Below, in pieces: positions 36,704-45,701 of a stretch of 64,000 nt of DNA (position 1 is the first letter of the stretch; each line of letters starts with the position of its first letter). Both the position numbers and the translations under genes were made by a program. The stretch covers positions 1 to 64,000 of the forward strand of contig JAKLEZ010000021.1 of the NCBI GenBank assembly GCA_022711465.1, given 5' to 3'. The notes below the pieces were generated by a model. The model saw only the letters and a list, made by a program, of their open reading frames with translations, did no database searches and was not told the DNA's origin. The DNA is from Planctomycetota bacterium (GTDB taxonomy: Bacteria > Planctomycetota > Phycisphaerae > UBA1845 > PWPN01).

Positions 36704-39700
36704 CTATGCCTGGCGCAGGGTGACCTCGATCGCCGAGCCTTCTGTGACGGCCAGTTCCTTCTCCAGAACGAGCCGAACATCGGTCCCGGTCTGCTGCACC
36801 TTGGCGGCGACCGGCTGGCCCGCGACGGTCACGGTGGCCCTGGTCTTGGTCGTGTCCGCCACGGCGAGGACCAGCTCGTTGACCTTCAATCGCCCGTGGC
36901 GAACCTCGATGCGGGCGGTCTGCTCCTTGTCCTTGCGCTGCTGCACGAACAGGCCCCAACCTTCGGGAGCGGTGTAGAACGAGCGATGGTCCTCCGGTTG
37001 CCACCTGGGCTTGAAGCCAAGAATGCCCTTCGGCCCATCGAGCACGAGTCCCTGGCTGGCGATCAGGAGCGACCACGAGCTCATCGCTCGGGCGTAGAAT
37101 TTGCCACACTCCAGCTCGTTGTAGGGATTGCCGCCCGGGCCCGAGTTGAGGCCGTCACGGCGCCGGCCGTCATACCGGCTTCGCGCCATGCCCACGATCT
37201 TTCTCGCGTCGTCGATCAAGCCCTCGTAGACCATCGCCCCGGCGGCGGCGTACTCGATGCCGGTCCAGACCTCGTCCGCGTAGAGAATGAAGGGGTCAGG
37301 CCGCCCGCCCTTGGGCCAGGTGCAGATGATCAGCCCGCCCTCGTCATCGGGCACGTACCGCCGCGGGGTCTGCTTGAAGCCTTCGAGCTTCTCGCGGAAG
37401 TTGTGCTTGGCGATCGCGGTAAGGGCGCTCTTGACCCGGTCTGCCGGGAACAGGTAACCCAACCCAAGCATGTGGGCCCACCACTGGCCGAGGAGCTGAT
37501 CGGCGTGGCAACCGGTGTTGTAGTCGTGGGCCGGTTTGGCTTCGGGGGTCTGGATATAGTATTCGCCGTTCCACAACTTCTCGTTCTGATTCTTCATCCC
37601 CGCTTCGCGGACCTGCCGCCAGCGCTCGGCGCTCGCAGTGTCGTTCATGATCAGGGCCATCTTCTCGCCGGCGGCCAGTGCGGCCAGATACTGCGAGCCG
37701 ATGAACGTGTTCTCGCCGGAGACGGCCGTATCGTACGTATTCCACTGATGCCCGTGGGGCATGCCTTGCCTGTTCTTGTCGATGGCCTGAACGATCCAGT
37801 CCACGGCCTTCTTGACGCCCGGCCAGACCTGATCGAGGAACTTCCTGTCCGGGCTGAGCTGGTACTCGCGAAGGGCAGCCTCGATGCACGCGCAGTGCCC
37901 GTCGATGAAGGCGTCGTGCGGCCCGTGCTCGCGGTGCGACGTCTGCCCGTTGGCATGCAGGAAGGTGACGAAATTGGAGACCCGCATGTTCTGTCCGACG
38001 GTCGGGAACAGCCGGGCGTGGGTCTGGGCGTAGTTCCAGACGTGCGTGCAGTTGAGCGGGCAGCAGCCGTAGCTACCTTCAAAACCGCCGAAGTACCCGT
38101 CCTCCGACCAGAAGCAGGTCGGGCCGCGGAGGATGGCGACCTGCGAGGTCATGGCATCGATGAATTCCTCGGGCAGGTTGGACTGATAAACGGTCTGGTG
38201 ATAGAGCCGGGTTCGCTCCCAGAGTGCGTCGAGGTTCGTGGCCAGGTAACCGGCGACAGCGGAGGCGTCGGCCCAGCGCCGGGTGTAGAGGTTCCCTGCA
38301 TGCTGGAAACGCCGCACGTTGGGGAAGTGCCAGGTGATGGCGAAGGTCACCGTGCGGGACTCGCCGGCCTGGAGTGTGAAGGGAACCCCGAGGGCGGCGT
38401 TGATCGTCTCGCCGGCCTTGCTCACGGCCTCCTTGTCGGCAACCCTTGCCGGGTTCGCCATGAATGCGGTGAGTTCTTCCCCGTACGTCCAGGCGGGCAG
38501 TGCGGCCGCAGTGGGGTCGAAGGCCGTCAGGGCCATGGTTCCCCAGCCGGTGTCGCCAGGCACCATCCGCTCACCGGCCTTGAGTGGTTTGGGACGTGCG
38601 GTGGCCAGGAGGGCGCTGCCGAAGCTCCAGGGCAGCCCCGGGGCCAGGGCCAGAATGATGCGCCCCTTGCCGAGCGATCCTTCGATGACCAGGGGATCGC
38701 CGCCCGGCGTTGTCGTCAGGACGCGGTATCCCTGCTCGACGGCGTAACCGCTGAGGCGCGTGTAGCGCGAGACGCTCCATTCAGTGGTAGGGGCCTGGAG
38801 CGTGTCGGGAGCGTCCTTGGTCAGGACCGCGCCTTTGCCGGCCGCCAGGCTCGCCTCCTCGGCGCCCTTGAAGGTCACGCCGATGGCCTTGGCGACCGTG
38901 GCTGCGGAGCTGTTCTCGCTCAGGAGGGCCTCCGGCGGGACGTCGGAGAAGATGATCCGGTCCACGTTGATGTGGCCCCAGGCGTCGGATCGGCGATCGA
39001 CGACCTCGATGACCGCCTCTTTGCCCTTGAGATCGCCGACATCCCAGCTGGCGGCGTCCAGGGCTTCGTTGTTCTTGCCGGTGGCGGTGCGAACCACCTT
39101 CTTGTCCACCAGCAGGTTGATGCAGGTTTCCTTGGGGTGCTGCCCGCCGCCGATGAGGAAGCCGATGTAGCGGCGTTCGATCTTGAAGGGCTTGGAGGTG
39201 GCCGTGCCCTGGGTGGCATCGCCGCCCAGGAACGTGTTGATCAGTCGCTTGCCGGTGAAACCACTCACCTTCTGCTGGCCCGCCTCGGTGCCGCGGGAGG
39301 GGCCGCTGCCGAACGCGGCGCCGTTGACCGTCCAGCCCTCGTACGTGTCCTTCTCGAAGTCCTCGAAGACCGTCGCCACCGAGGCGAAATCACGGGCGGC
39401 GGAGCGGAGCTTGGCCAGGTTGTCGAAGAAATCGCTGGACACGCCGTCGACCAGGACGATGCCGCCGTCGGACGCGACCCGGGCGAGCGGCTCGGTGATC
39501 TGTCGCGTGAGGCTCGACGCGCCGGTCAGCCACAGCATCTCCTTGCCTGCGACCTCGAGGCCCTTGGCGTCGCGGACCTTGACCGGGCCGGACACCACCG
39601 GATCGGCCGATTTATCCATCGCCACGCTCACCAGGCCCCTATCGCGGACCACACGGTTGCGATTTCCGCCGTATTTCCCGGATTTCGCGCCCCGAATACC

Positions 39701-40375
39701 GCCGTCGCCACCGCCGCCGACCGCGTTCTGCATCGCGGCGAAGAAGGCCGCCTCGACCGCGTCTTGGCCGGTGTTCTTGGCGGTCAGTCGGAAGATCGCG
39801 CAGGGGATCGATGAGTTGGCGGCGTCCAGGGGGATCATCGGATTCGCCGCTTCGAGCTGCACGTCGATCGGCAGGGTCGGGTCGCGGAAGGTCAGCCGGG
39901 CGATGGGATAGCCGCCCTCGTACTCCAGCGATTCGACCGGCTTGAGTGATCCGTCCTCAGTGGTCTGGAGCACGCGCGTGACCACCTTGCCGCCCTTGTC
40001 TCGCGTCCGAACCGCGAAGAAGCTGTCCGGGATGCGGTTCTCGGTGAAGTTGTTGAAGATCTGCCAGACGCCCAGCTCGCCCTGTCCGTTCAACCAGATG
40101 CTGCCGGTGCCGATGCCGCCGATCGGCATGGCGACCGCTTCGAGGTTCTTGCCCTTGTAGATCCGTGCCGGGGTCAGGGGATAGGTCCGCGAGCCGGTGA
40201 GCTTGGCCGGCAGAGCGAGCGACTTCTCCATCAGGTCCTCGGCCCGGGTGTACTCCTCGGCCAAGGCCAGGGCCGCGACGCCCGCGGTCAGCTTCTCCAT
40301 GAACTCGCGGCGGCTCATTTCGGTCGACATCGGCGCTCGGCAGCGCCCGCCACAGCATCGGCCTGGTCCGGACAT
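36704..40375 (-). CDS. Tat-exported GH116-like protein with inserted GH32-associated beta-sandwich
   Basis: The protein has 1223 residues from the ATG at 40375, with GAGGAG 7 nt upstream. The signal region (residues 20-40, MSRREFMEKLTAGVAALALAE) is Tat-like. The GH116 N-terminal sandwich begins at about 78 (LEAVAMPIGGIGTGSIWLNG). Residues 337-478 (38942-39367) are a separate domain: VFEDFEKDTYEGWTV, then SGFTGKRLINTFLGGDATQG, FLIGGGQHPKETCINLLVD and WGHINVDRIIFSD. This is the beta-sandwich found N-terminal to GH32 levanase/invertase domains. The GH116 (alpha/alpha)6 barrel follows (about 700-1130). It keeps the expected acid/base Asp (ADEVWTG, Asp1034), but the segment that should hold the Glu nucleophile reads GMPHGHQWNTYD, without Glu. 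The protein is about 350 residues longer than its neighbour GH116 at 21144-23747. Confidence 0.8.
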   Translation of the reverse strand: MSGPGRCCGGRCRAPMSTEMSRREFMEKLTAGVAALALAEEYTRAEDLMEKSLALPAKLTGSRTYPLTPARIYKGKNLEAVAMPIGGIGTGSIWLNGQGELGVWQIFNNFTENRIPDSFFAVRTRDKGGKVVTRVLQTTEDGSLKPVESLEYEGGYPIARLTFRDPTLPIDVQLEAANPMIPLDAANSSIPCAIFRLTAKNTGQDAVEAAFFAAMQNAVGGGGDGGIRGAKSGKYGGNRNRVVRDRGLVSVAMDKSADPVVSGPVKVRDAKGLEVAGKEMLWLTGASSLTRQITEPLARVASDGGIVLVDGVSSDFFDNLAKLRSAARDFASVATVFEDFEKDTYEGWTVNGAAFGSGPSRGTEAGQQKVSGFTGKRLINTFLGGDATQGTATSKPFKIERRYIGFLIGGGQHPKETCINLLVDKKVVRTATGKNNEALDAASWDVGDLKGKEAVIEVVDRRSDAWGHINVDRIIFSDVPPEALLSENSSAATVAKAIGVTFKGAEEASLAAGKGAVLTKDAPDTLQAPTTEWSVSRYTRLSGYAVEQGYRVLTTTPGGDPLVIEGSLGKGRIILALAPGLPWSFGSALLATARPKPLKAGERMVPGDTGWGTMALTAFDPTAAALPAWTYGEELTAFMANPARVADKEAVSKAGETINAALGVPFTLQAGESRTVTFAITWHFPNVRRFQHAGNLYTRRWADASAVAGYLATNLDALWERTRLYHQTVYQSNLPEEFIDAMTSQVAILRGPTCFWSEDGYFGGFEGSYGCCPLNCTHVWNYAQTHARLFPTVGQNMRVSNFVTFLHANGQTSHREHGPHDAFIDGHCACIEAALREYQLSPDRKFLDQVWPGVKKAVDWIVQAIDKNRQGMPHGHQWNTYDTAVSGENTFIGSQYLAALAAGEKMALIMNDTASAERWRQVREAGMKNQNEKLWNGEYYIQTPEAKPAHDYNTGCHADQLLGQWWAHMLGLGYLFPADRVKSALTAIAKHNFREKLEGFKQTPRRYVPDDEGGLIICTWPKGGRPDPFILYADEVWTGIEYAAAGAMVYEGLIDDARKIVGMARSRYDGRRRDGLNSGPGGNPYNELECGKFYARAMSSWSLLIASQGLVLDGPKGILGFKPRWQPEDHRSFYTAPEGWGLFVQQRKDKEQTARIEVRHGRLKVNELVLAVADTTKTRATVTVAGQPVAAKVQQTGTDVRLVLEKELAVTEGSAIEVTLRQA

Positions 40376-40627
40376 GATTAGCTCCTCTCGAACGGTACGA
40401 CGGTTCCACACCACCGCAGCCACCTTACCTTGGCGTATTTTCCCGATCAAGATATTGAAACGCGACAGCCCCTCGGGGCCGTGCCTCCCCACTCCGCCCC
40501 GGCGGCCTCGACCGCCGGGTGTTGAGGCGGTAGCCGCATTATGAGCCGTCGAGAACCCGGAGCTGGGGCTCAGCTTGCCGGCGGTCCCCGGCGGCCGCTC
40601 AATTTGGTGACTTGCCGCTTCCGCCAC

Positions 40628-41980
40628 CTAGGCCTTCTCCGCCGGATGCACCCAAGGCCTCCGATACGGCCGCTTGAGCCAGCCGTTGGCCTCGTCGTCG
40701 CCCACGACCTTGCCGGCCCTGGCATCCCAGGTCAGCGGGCGGTCAAGCTTCATGGACAGGTTGGCCAGGATGCACGAGGCGGTCGAGATGTGGCCCTCCT
40801 CGATGTCGGCCACCGGCTTGCCGCGCGAGGCGATGGCCGCGAGGAAGTCCTTCATGTGCAGGCGTGTGGCCGGGGCCGCGTTGAGCTCAATGGCCTTCTC
40901 GTTGACGTCCTCGGGGTACTGTTCCTTCTCGAAGACGCAGTCCTTGTGAATCGACGGCTCGTTCTTTCCCTCCGGGTAGAAGTCGTAGCTCATGGTGCTG
41001 GCCTTGAGAGTACCCTTGTCGCCGTAGAGGAACAGGGCCCAGGGGTACTTCGGGTCGGTCGGATTGCCCCAGGTGCGGTGGGTCCACGCGCAAGTCAGGC
41101 CGTCGTACTCGAAGGTGGCCGTCTGAGTGTCGGAGATGTTGGACTTGCCTTCCTTCTGGACCAGGATCCCGCCGACCGAGGTGATTCGCTTCGGCCAGCC
41201 CAGGCCCAGCATCCAGCGGACAGTATCGAACATGTGCACGCACATGTCGCCGGTGATGCCGTTGCCGTACTCGGTGAACGTCCGCCACCAGCGCACGTGG
41301 GGGATGCCGTCGTACGGCCGGAGCGGCGCCGGGCCGGTCCACATCTCATAGTCGAGGTGGTCGGGGACCGGCTGGACCGGCGGGTTGCCGTTGGCCCGCA
41401 TGTGGTAGTAGCAGCACATCTCCACGTGGCTGATTTTGCCCAGCAGGCCGGCCTCGACGACGTTCTTCTTGGCATCGATCAGGTGCGGCGTGCTCTTGCG
41501 TTGCGTGCCAACCTGGACCACGCGCTGGGTGCGGCGGGCGGCGGCCAGCATCGCAGCACCCTCGGCCACGTCCACGCTGATCGGCTTCTGCACGTACACG
41601 TCCGCCCCGGCCTCGACCGCCGCGATCATGGGCAGGGCGTGCCAGTGGTCGGGTGTGGCGATCAGGACGATGTCCAGGTCCTTCTCCTTGAGCATCTCAC
41701 GATAGTCACCGTAGGCTCGGGGTTGCTTCTTCGAGATCTGGCGCGTGGCGACCATCTCGGCCGCCTCGTCGACCTGCTTCCTGTCCGCGTCGCACAGGGA
41801 GACGACGTTGACCGGCGAAACCTGGATGAGGCGGAACAGGTCGGACTTGCCGTACCAGCCCGTGCCGATAAGCCCGACACGAAGCCCCGCCTTCTGCTCC
41901 GCGCCCTGGACGAAGTAGCCGCTGAATGCACTGACCGCCGACGCGGCCGCACTTGTCTTCAGGAAGTCGCGACGGTTCAT
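40628..41980 (-). CDS. Tat-exported Gfo/Idh/MocA family oxidoreductase
   Basis: The protein has 450 residues from the ATG at 41980, with GGAGG close upstream. The N-terminus MNRRDFLKTSAAASAVSAF is a Tat signal. The NAD-binding fold (RVGLIGTGWYGKSDLFRL), the ALCDAD-like VVSLCDADR strand and the VQKPISVDV variant of the EKP motif define the family. The C-terminal half contains GNGITGDMCVHMFDTVRWML, the GxxxDxxxHxxD-like catalytic/substrate loop region. Substrate is unknown. Compared with the paralogue at 12290-13669 it carries a longer C-terminal sheet. It starts 189 bp from, and diverges from, the sulfatase at 42170, so both may share control. Confidence 0.9.
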   Translation of the reverse strand: MNRRDFLKTSAAASAVSAFSGYFVQGAEQKAGLRVGLIGTGWYGKSDLFRLIQVSPVNVVSLCDADRKQVDEAAEMVATRQISKKQPRAYGDYREMLKEKDLDIVLIATPDHWHALPMIAAVEAGADVYVQKPISVDVAEGAAMLAAARRTQRVVQVGTQRKSTPHLIDAKKNVVEAGLLGKISHVEMCCYYHMRANGNPPVQPVPDHLDYEMWTGPAPLRPYDGIPHVRWWRTFTEYGNGITGDMCVHMFDTVRWMLGLGWPKRITSVGGILVQKEGKSNISDTQTATFEYDGLTCAWTHRTWGNPTDPKYPWALFLYGDKGTLKASTMSYDFYPEGKNEPSIHKDCVFEKEQYPEDVNEKAIELNAAPATRLHMKDFLAAIASRGKPVADIEEGHISTASCILANLSMKLDRPLTWDARAGKVVGDDEANGWLKRPYRRPWVHPAEKA

Positions 41981-42169
41981 GGTGATCCTCCGGTCAGCAA
42001 GAGACGGCAGGCAGAATAACGTGGGTTTTCCGGCTTGGCCAGCGGACCAGGACGCTGGTGCCCGGGGAGCGGCTTGCATTGCACACCGGCCTCGTTCCTC
42101 GGTCTCCGGCTTTGGACCCGGCGCCGGCTGGATTATCATACCGCCAGGACATGAGGAGGACGCGCGCTC

Positions 42170-43690
42170 ATGAAACAGACGCTGCCTGCTCCGATCGTTT
42201 GGTTGAATCTGGTCACCGTCGCCCTTGCCGGGGCAGCGAGTCAGCCGGAAGGGGGTGCACAGGCGGGCGCGTCTCGACGTCCGAAGCCCAATCTGATCTT
42301 CGTGCTGGCGGACCAGCTCCGGTACCAGTCCTGCAGCTTCGCCGGCGACTCGAGGGCCAGAACGCCCAACATCGACAGGCTGGCCAGCCAGAGCGTTGTA
42401 TTCCGCAACGCCATCTCCGGGCATCCGGTGTGTGCCCCTTACCGGGCCTCACTGTTCACCGGCAAATACACGACGTCCACCGGTATGGTGATCAACGAAC
42501 TGCGCATGAATCCCAACCACGAGTGCCTGGCCCATGTGCTCACCCGGCACGGGTACGACACGGCCTACATCGGCAAGTGGCACCTGTGGGCCAACGAGCT
42601 GGGGAACCACTACGAGCCCAAGAACTCGTTTACGCCGCCGGGGCCGTACCGGCTGGGCTTCGATGGGTTCTGGGCGGCGTACAACTTCCACCACGAGTAC
42701 TACAAGGCCTACTACCACACGAACAGCCCGGAGAAGATTCCGGTCAAGGGTTATGAGCCTGATTTCCAGACCGAGATGGCCGCCGGCCTGGTCGATCGCT
42801 TTGCCCGCTCGGAGAAACCCTTCGCCCTGTTTCTCTCCGTCGGCACGCCGCACGATCCCTGGGCACCCGACAACGTGCCGCCCGAGTACTACGCCATGTT
42901 TGCCGACGAGGGGGACACTCCGCGGTTCGCCCTGCCGCCGAACTACAAACCGGAAAACGACCCGTACGCCGACGACTGGGGGCGATACAAAGGGCCGGAC
43001 GAGCGCCGGAGGATTCCAGCGATGATGCGCGGCTACTACGCCATGACTGCCAATCTCGACTGGAACCTCGGCCGGCTGCTCAAGGCGATTGACGATGCCG
43101 GGATCCGGGACAACACTATCCTGGTGTTCACTTCCGATCACGGCGAGATGATGGGCGCCCAGGGCCGGCGGGCCAAGAACATCTTCTACGAAGAGGCGAT
43201 CCGCGTGCCGTTTCTTGTACGCTGGCCGGGCAAGACGCCGGCCGGCCAGTCGAGCGACGCCTGCCTGAACACGCCGGATATTATGCCGACGCTTCTGGCG
43301 ATGGCCGGCCTGCCCATTCCCGCCAAGGTCGAGGGTACCGACCTCAGCCCGTGCGCGTTTGGCCGGCCGGGGCCCGAGCCTGAGGCGGCATTCCTGCAGA
43401 ACACCGGGGCGTGCGCGATCTGGCAGGACGGCTACGAGTGGCGAGCCCTCCGTGACAAGCGCTACACCTACGCCATTTATCGCAAGGACCGCAAGGAACT
43501 GCTGTTCGACCATGTGGCCGATCCGCATCAGCTCCGGAACCTGGTCACCGACGCCGAGCAGGCCCCGACGCTGGATCGCTTCCGGACCCTGCTGAAGAAG
43601 CGGATGAGCGAGTTGGACGACACCTTCGAGGCCAGCAGCTGGTACCGCGATCACTGGGTGAAGGACCGGATCATCAATCGGGTGCGCTAG
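42170..43690 (+). CDS. Secreted sulfatase
   Basis: The protein has 506 residues, with GAGGAGG about 10 nt upstream. Its hydrophobic signal (IVWLNLVTVALAGAAS) is followed by PNLIFVLADQLRYQS, the N-terminal metal-binding strand of sulfatases (here DQ rather than DD). The formylglycine motif is CAPYR at residues 88-92, followed by SLFTGKY. VFTSDHGEMMGAQGRRAKN supplies the second Asp/His metal site. It is a type I sulfatase, distinct from the 546-residue enzyme at 1722-3362. The substrate is unknown. It diverges from a Gfo/Idh/MocA gene and is followed convergently by a prepilin-like gene 54 bp on. Confidence 0.9.
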   Translation: MKQTLPAPIVWLNLVTVALAGAASQPEGGAQAGASRRPKPNLIFVLADQLRYQSCSFAGDSRARTPNIDRLASQSVVFRNAISGHPVCAPYRASLFTGKYTTSTGMVINELRMNPNHECLAHVLTRHGYDTAYIGKWHLWANELGNHYEPKNSFTPPGPYRLGFDGFWAAYNFHHEYYKAYYHTNSPEKIPVKGYEPDFQTEMAAGLVDRFARSEKPFALFLSVGTPHDPWAPDNVPPEYYAMFADEGDTPRFALPPNYKPENDPYADDWGRYKGPDERRRIPAMMRGYYAMTANLDWNLGRLLKAIDDAGIRDNTILVFTSDHGEMMGAQGRRAKNIFYEEAIRVPFLVRWPGKTPAGQSSDACLNTPDIMPTLLAMAGLPIPAKVEGTDLSPCAFGRPGPEPEAAFLQNTGACAIWQDGYEWRALRDKRYTYAIYRKDRKELLFDHVADPHQLRNLVTDAEQAPTLDRFRTLLKKRMSELDDTFEASSWYRDHWVKDRIINRVR

Positions 43691-43744
43691 CCCCGGACGA
43701 CGAATGGGAGTGGCTCGCCGACGGTGAGGCCGTGCGTCCCCAGC

Positions 43745-44743
43745 TCACCACGGACACGGCCCCGGGATTCGTTTGATGAACGCCGACAGGTTGGCGATGT
43801 CCGCTTGCCCCGACTCACGCCAGAACTGAGGCTGGCCGAACTCGGCGAACAGCTCGCGGCCGAGTGTCTTGGCGGGGTAGAGGCGGCCCTCGGCGTGGCC
43901 GTCGAGGAACGCTATGCCGGCGCGGCCCTCGGTTCGCCCGCTCTTCGAGGTGAGCGCGTGCCGGGTCGCGATGCGATCAATGCAGTTGAAACTCCCGTCG
44001 GGGTAGTTTCGGTTCGTGTGATAGTAGGGGTGATCCTCGAACATGGTCATGAACCGCGAGGGCTGGAACACGACCTTCTGACCGGCGCTGAACGACACTC
44101 GTCTGTGGCCGCCGGGCAGTTGGTTGTTGAGCGAGTCGGCCACGTAGACGAAGCTCTGGAGGTTCTCCGGCGTTCGGTAGCCAATGTAGGCGTTCATCGA
44201 GTAGCTGAGCCGGCCGTTGCCCCCGCCACCCACGTCGGTGTCGTCCGCTGGGCCGGGCCGGTCGGAGGGGCAGACGTAGACCGCGGCTTGCTTGACGTAC
44301 TTGTATAGTGTGCCCTTGCCCGGCGTGTCGGCGACAAACTCGGGATCGAGATGGTAAGGTTGCTGGTACGCGGGCGTGTACTGCAGGGCTACCTGCCGGT
44401 CGCGAGGCCCGTCCCAGGTCACGCCCGGCGGCCGCGGCCACTCCTGGCCAAACAAGGCCTGCATCCAGAACAGGCCGTGCGTACCCGGAAGAGCCTTTTC
44501 CCCGCCGACGTAGAGGAGCATGCCGGTCATGAGCTGCCTGAGGTTTGACCGGCAGCTGACGCCATAGGCCTGCTGTCGTGCGTGGGAGAAGGCCGGGAGG
44601 AGAATAGCGATCAGGAGGGCGATGATCGCGACCACGGCCAGCACTTCGATGAGGGTAAACCCCGATCGCGGCCATGAGCGGTTGCCCAGGGCGCCGCGAG
44701 TCCGGCACACAGCGCGGGCGATGGAATGCGGTTTCTGGTGCAT
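43745..44743 (-). CDS. Prepilin-like protein with type IV pilin signal
   Basis: The protein has 332 residues. A long basic leader (to residue about 27) ends in the prepilin motif SGFTLIEVLAVVAIIALLIAILL, with cleavage expected before Phe and Glu at +5. After the helix, CRSNLRQLMTGMLLY begins the soluble part. Near the end AGIAFLDGHAEGRLYP resembles the DG-containing region of the planctomycete H-X9-DG family, but the exact H-X9-DG spacing is not met. The ribosome site is weak. It lies opposite the UmuD-like gene across a 470-bp divergent region. Confidence 0.8.
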   Translation of the reverse strand: MHQKPHSIARAVCRTRGALGNRSWPRSGFTLIEVLAVVAIIALLIAILLPAFSHARQQAYGVSCRSNLRQLMTGMLLYVGGEKALPGTHGLFWMQALFGQEWPRPPGVTWDGPRDRQVALQYTPAYQQPYHLDPEFVADTPGKGTLYKYVKQAAVYVCPSDRPGPADDTDVGGGGNGRLSYSMNAYIGYRTPENLQSFVYVADSLNNQLPGGHRRVSFSAGQKVVFQPSRFMTMFEDHPYYHTNRNYPDGSFNCIDRIATRHALTSKSGRTEGRAGIAFLDGHAEGRLYPAKTLGRELFAEFGQPQFWRESGQADIANLSAFIKRIPGPCPW

Positions 44744-45126
44744 TGTTTGAGGCTTTCGAAGCGGTTAGCCCGACTTCAACTTCGCCGCCGGGACTCGTCG
44801 CTACCTGTTATGTCACCCCGAACCGGCGGAAAGTTCGCTGGTTCTCCTTGATCATAGCTCGGAGGGCGTATGATTCCGGGGCGACGGTCGCGTTCTTCTC
44901 GCAGGATGGCGGAGAATGATCGGCAGGACCAATACGCGAATAGGGGAACGGGCGGTCCGTCGATGGGCGTCATCCTCGGGCAATCAGCGGTTTGGCCAGG
45001 ATCGCGCCTATCCGCCTTTGAATGCGTTAACCCCAACAATACCAAATGATTACCATCGCTGAGCAAGCCGGGGAGACTCCCTCAAGGTTGCCTCGTCGGA
45101 GGGGTGAGGTTTTTCCGCTTCCCGAT
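44744..45126. other. Divergent intergenic region upstream of the mutagenesis cassette
   Basis: Apart from the promoter annotated separately just downstream, nothing is assigned. CCCAACAATACCAAATG (about 45030-45046) weakly resembles the reverse complement of the segment near the promoter (AACAATAACC), which could be repeated regulator sites, but the match is poor. Confidence 0.35.
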
Positions 45127-45155
45127 TTGATGTTCGGTTATTGTTAGGGTATACT
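45127..45155 (+). promoter_or_regulatory. Sigma-70-type promoter of the umuD-like/dinB-like/dnaE-like cassette
   Basis: TTGATG (45127-45132) and TATACT (45150-45155) are separated by exactly 17 bp, close to the TTGACA-N17-TATAAT consensus, and lie about 60 bp before the UmuD-like start. An SOS operator could sit in the spacer (TTCGGTTATTGTTAGGG), but no consensus LexA box is recognised. Confidence 0.55.
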
Positions 45156-45215
45156 AGATGATGCGTCACGGCCCAGGTCCTCTGGCTTGATGGGCATGTT
45201 GGGAGGATGCGGGTC

Positions 45216-45614
45216 ATGGAGATCGAAGCACAAAACCTGTCCGGCGACGGGGGAGAGATCGCGAGCATACCGGCCGGGTGGCCGCAGGAGATCGACGCCG
45301 GGTGCGTTCGGCTGGACCCGGTGGCCGTCCTGCGGGCCAACGGGCGGAGTTTCGCCCTCCGCGTTCGCGGCGAGTCGATGATCGGAGCCGACATTCACGA
45401 CGGCGACGTCGTCGTCGGGGAGTTCACGCCCGAGGCTCGACCCGGGGCCATCGTCATCGCTCTCATCGACGGCGAGTCCACGCTCAAACGGCTGGTGACG
45501 CGCCACGGACGGCCGTACCTGGCGTCGGAGAATCCCAATCAGCCGAACCTCGTTCCGCTGGAGGAACTGGTGATTCAAGGGGTGGCACATACTGTTATTA
45601 GGAGGATAGGATAG
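45216..45614 (+). CDS. UmuD-like S24 family autoprotease
   Basis: The protein has 132 residues. The ATG at 45216 is preferred because GGGAGG is 9 nt upstream; the earlier in-frame ATG at 45207 abuts that site with no spacing. The catalytic serine is in RGESMIGAD (Ser54) and the general-base lysine in GESTLKRL (Lys91), 37 residues apart, the same spacing as E. coli UmuD Ser60/Lys97. Ala20-Gly21 in SIPAGWP matches the position of the UmuD self-cleavage bond. There is no DNA-binding domain, so it is not LexA. It is the first gene of a cassette with Y-family and DnaE-type polymerases and probably activates them after RecA-stimulated cleavage (inference from the family). Confidence 0.85.
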   Translation: MEIEAQNLSGDGGEIASIPAGWPQEIDAGCVRLDPVAVLRANGRSFALRVRGESMIGADIHDGDVVVGEFTPEARPGAIVIALIDGESTLKRLVTRHGRPYLASENPNQPNLVPLEELVIQGVAHTVIRRIG

Positions 45615-45701
45615 CGATCAGGGCGGTCAGCAATCAGCATTCAGCCAGACCATTCAACAGCTGATCGCTGACTGCCGGCCACTGACCGCTGACTGCTGCC
45701 C
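45615..45701. repeat. Cluster of GGTCAGC/GCTGACC-type short repeats before the dinB-like gene
   Basis: The spacer is made almost wholly of heptamer-like units: GCGGTCAGCAATCAGC on the left, and GCTGATCGCTGACTGC plus CACTGACCGCTGACTGCT on the right. Left and right parts are imperfect reverse complements (about 14 of 16), so a hairpin is possible. The cluster runs up to within 3 nt of the following ATG and leaves no Shine-Dalgarno sequence. Confidence 0.6.

Noticed and set aside
34991..39814. Very long plus-strand open frame (about 1600 codons) antisense to the beta-helix and GH116-like genes
   Set aside because: It is a high-GC antisense shadow. The minus-strand genes have signals, motifs and ribosome sites, while this frame is low-complexity in V/G/R/D/L and matches no family.
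45030..45046. AACAATA-containing segment considered as a LexA operator
   Set aside because: It does not match the known LexA boxes I can recall, and its similarity to the promoter-proximal segment is too weak to call a site.
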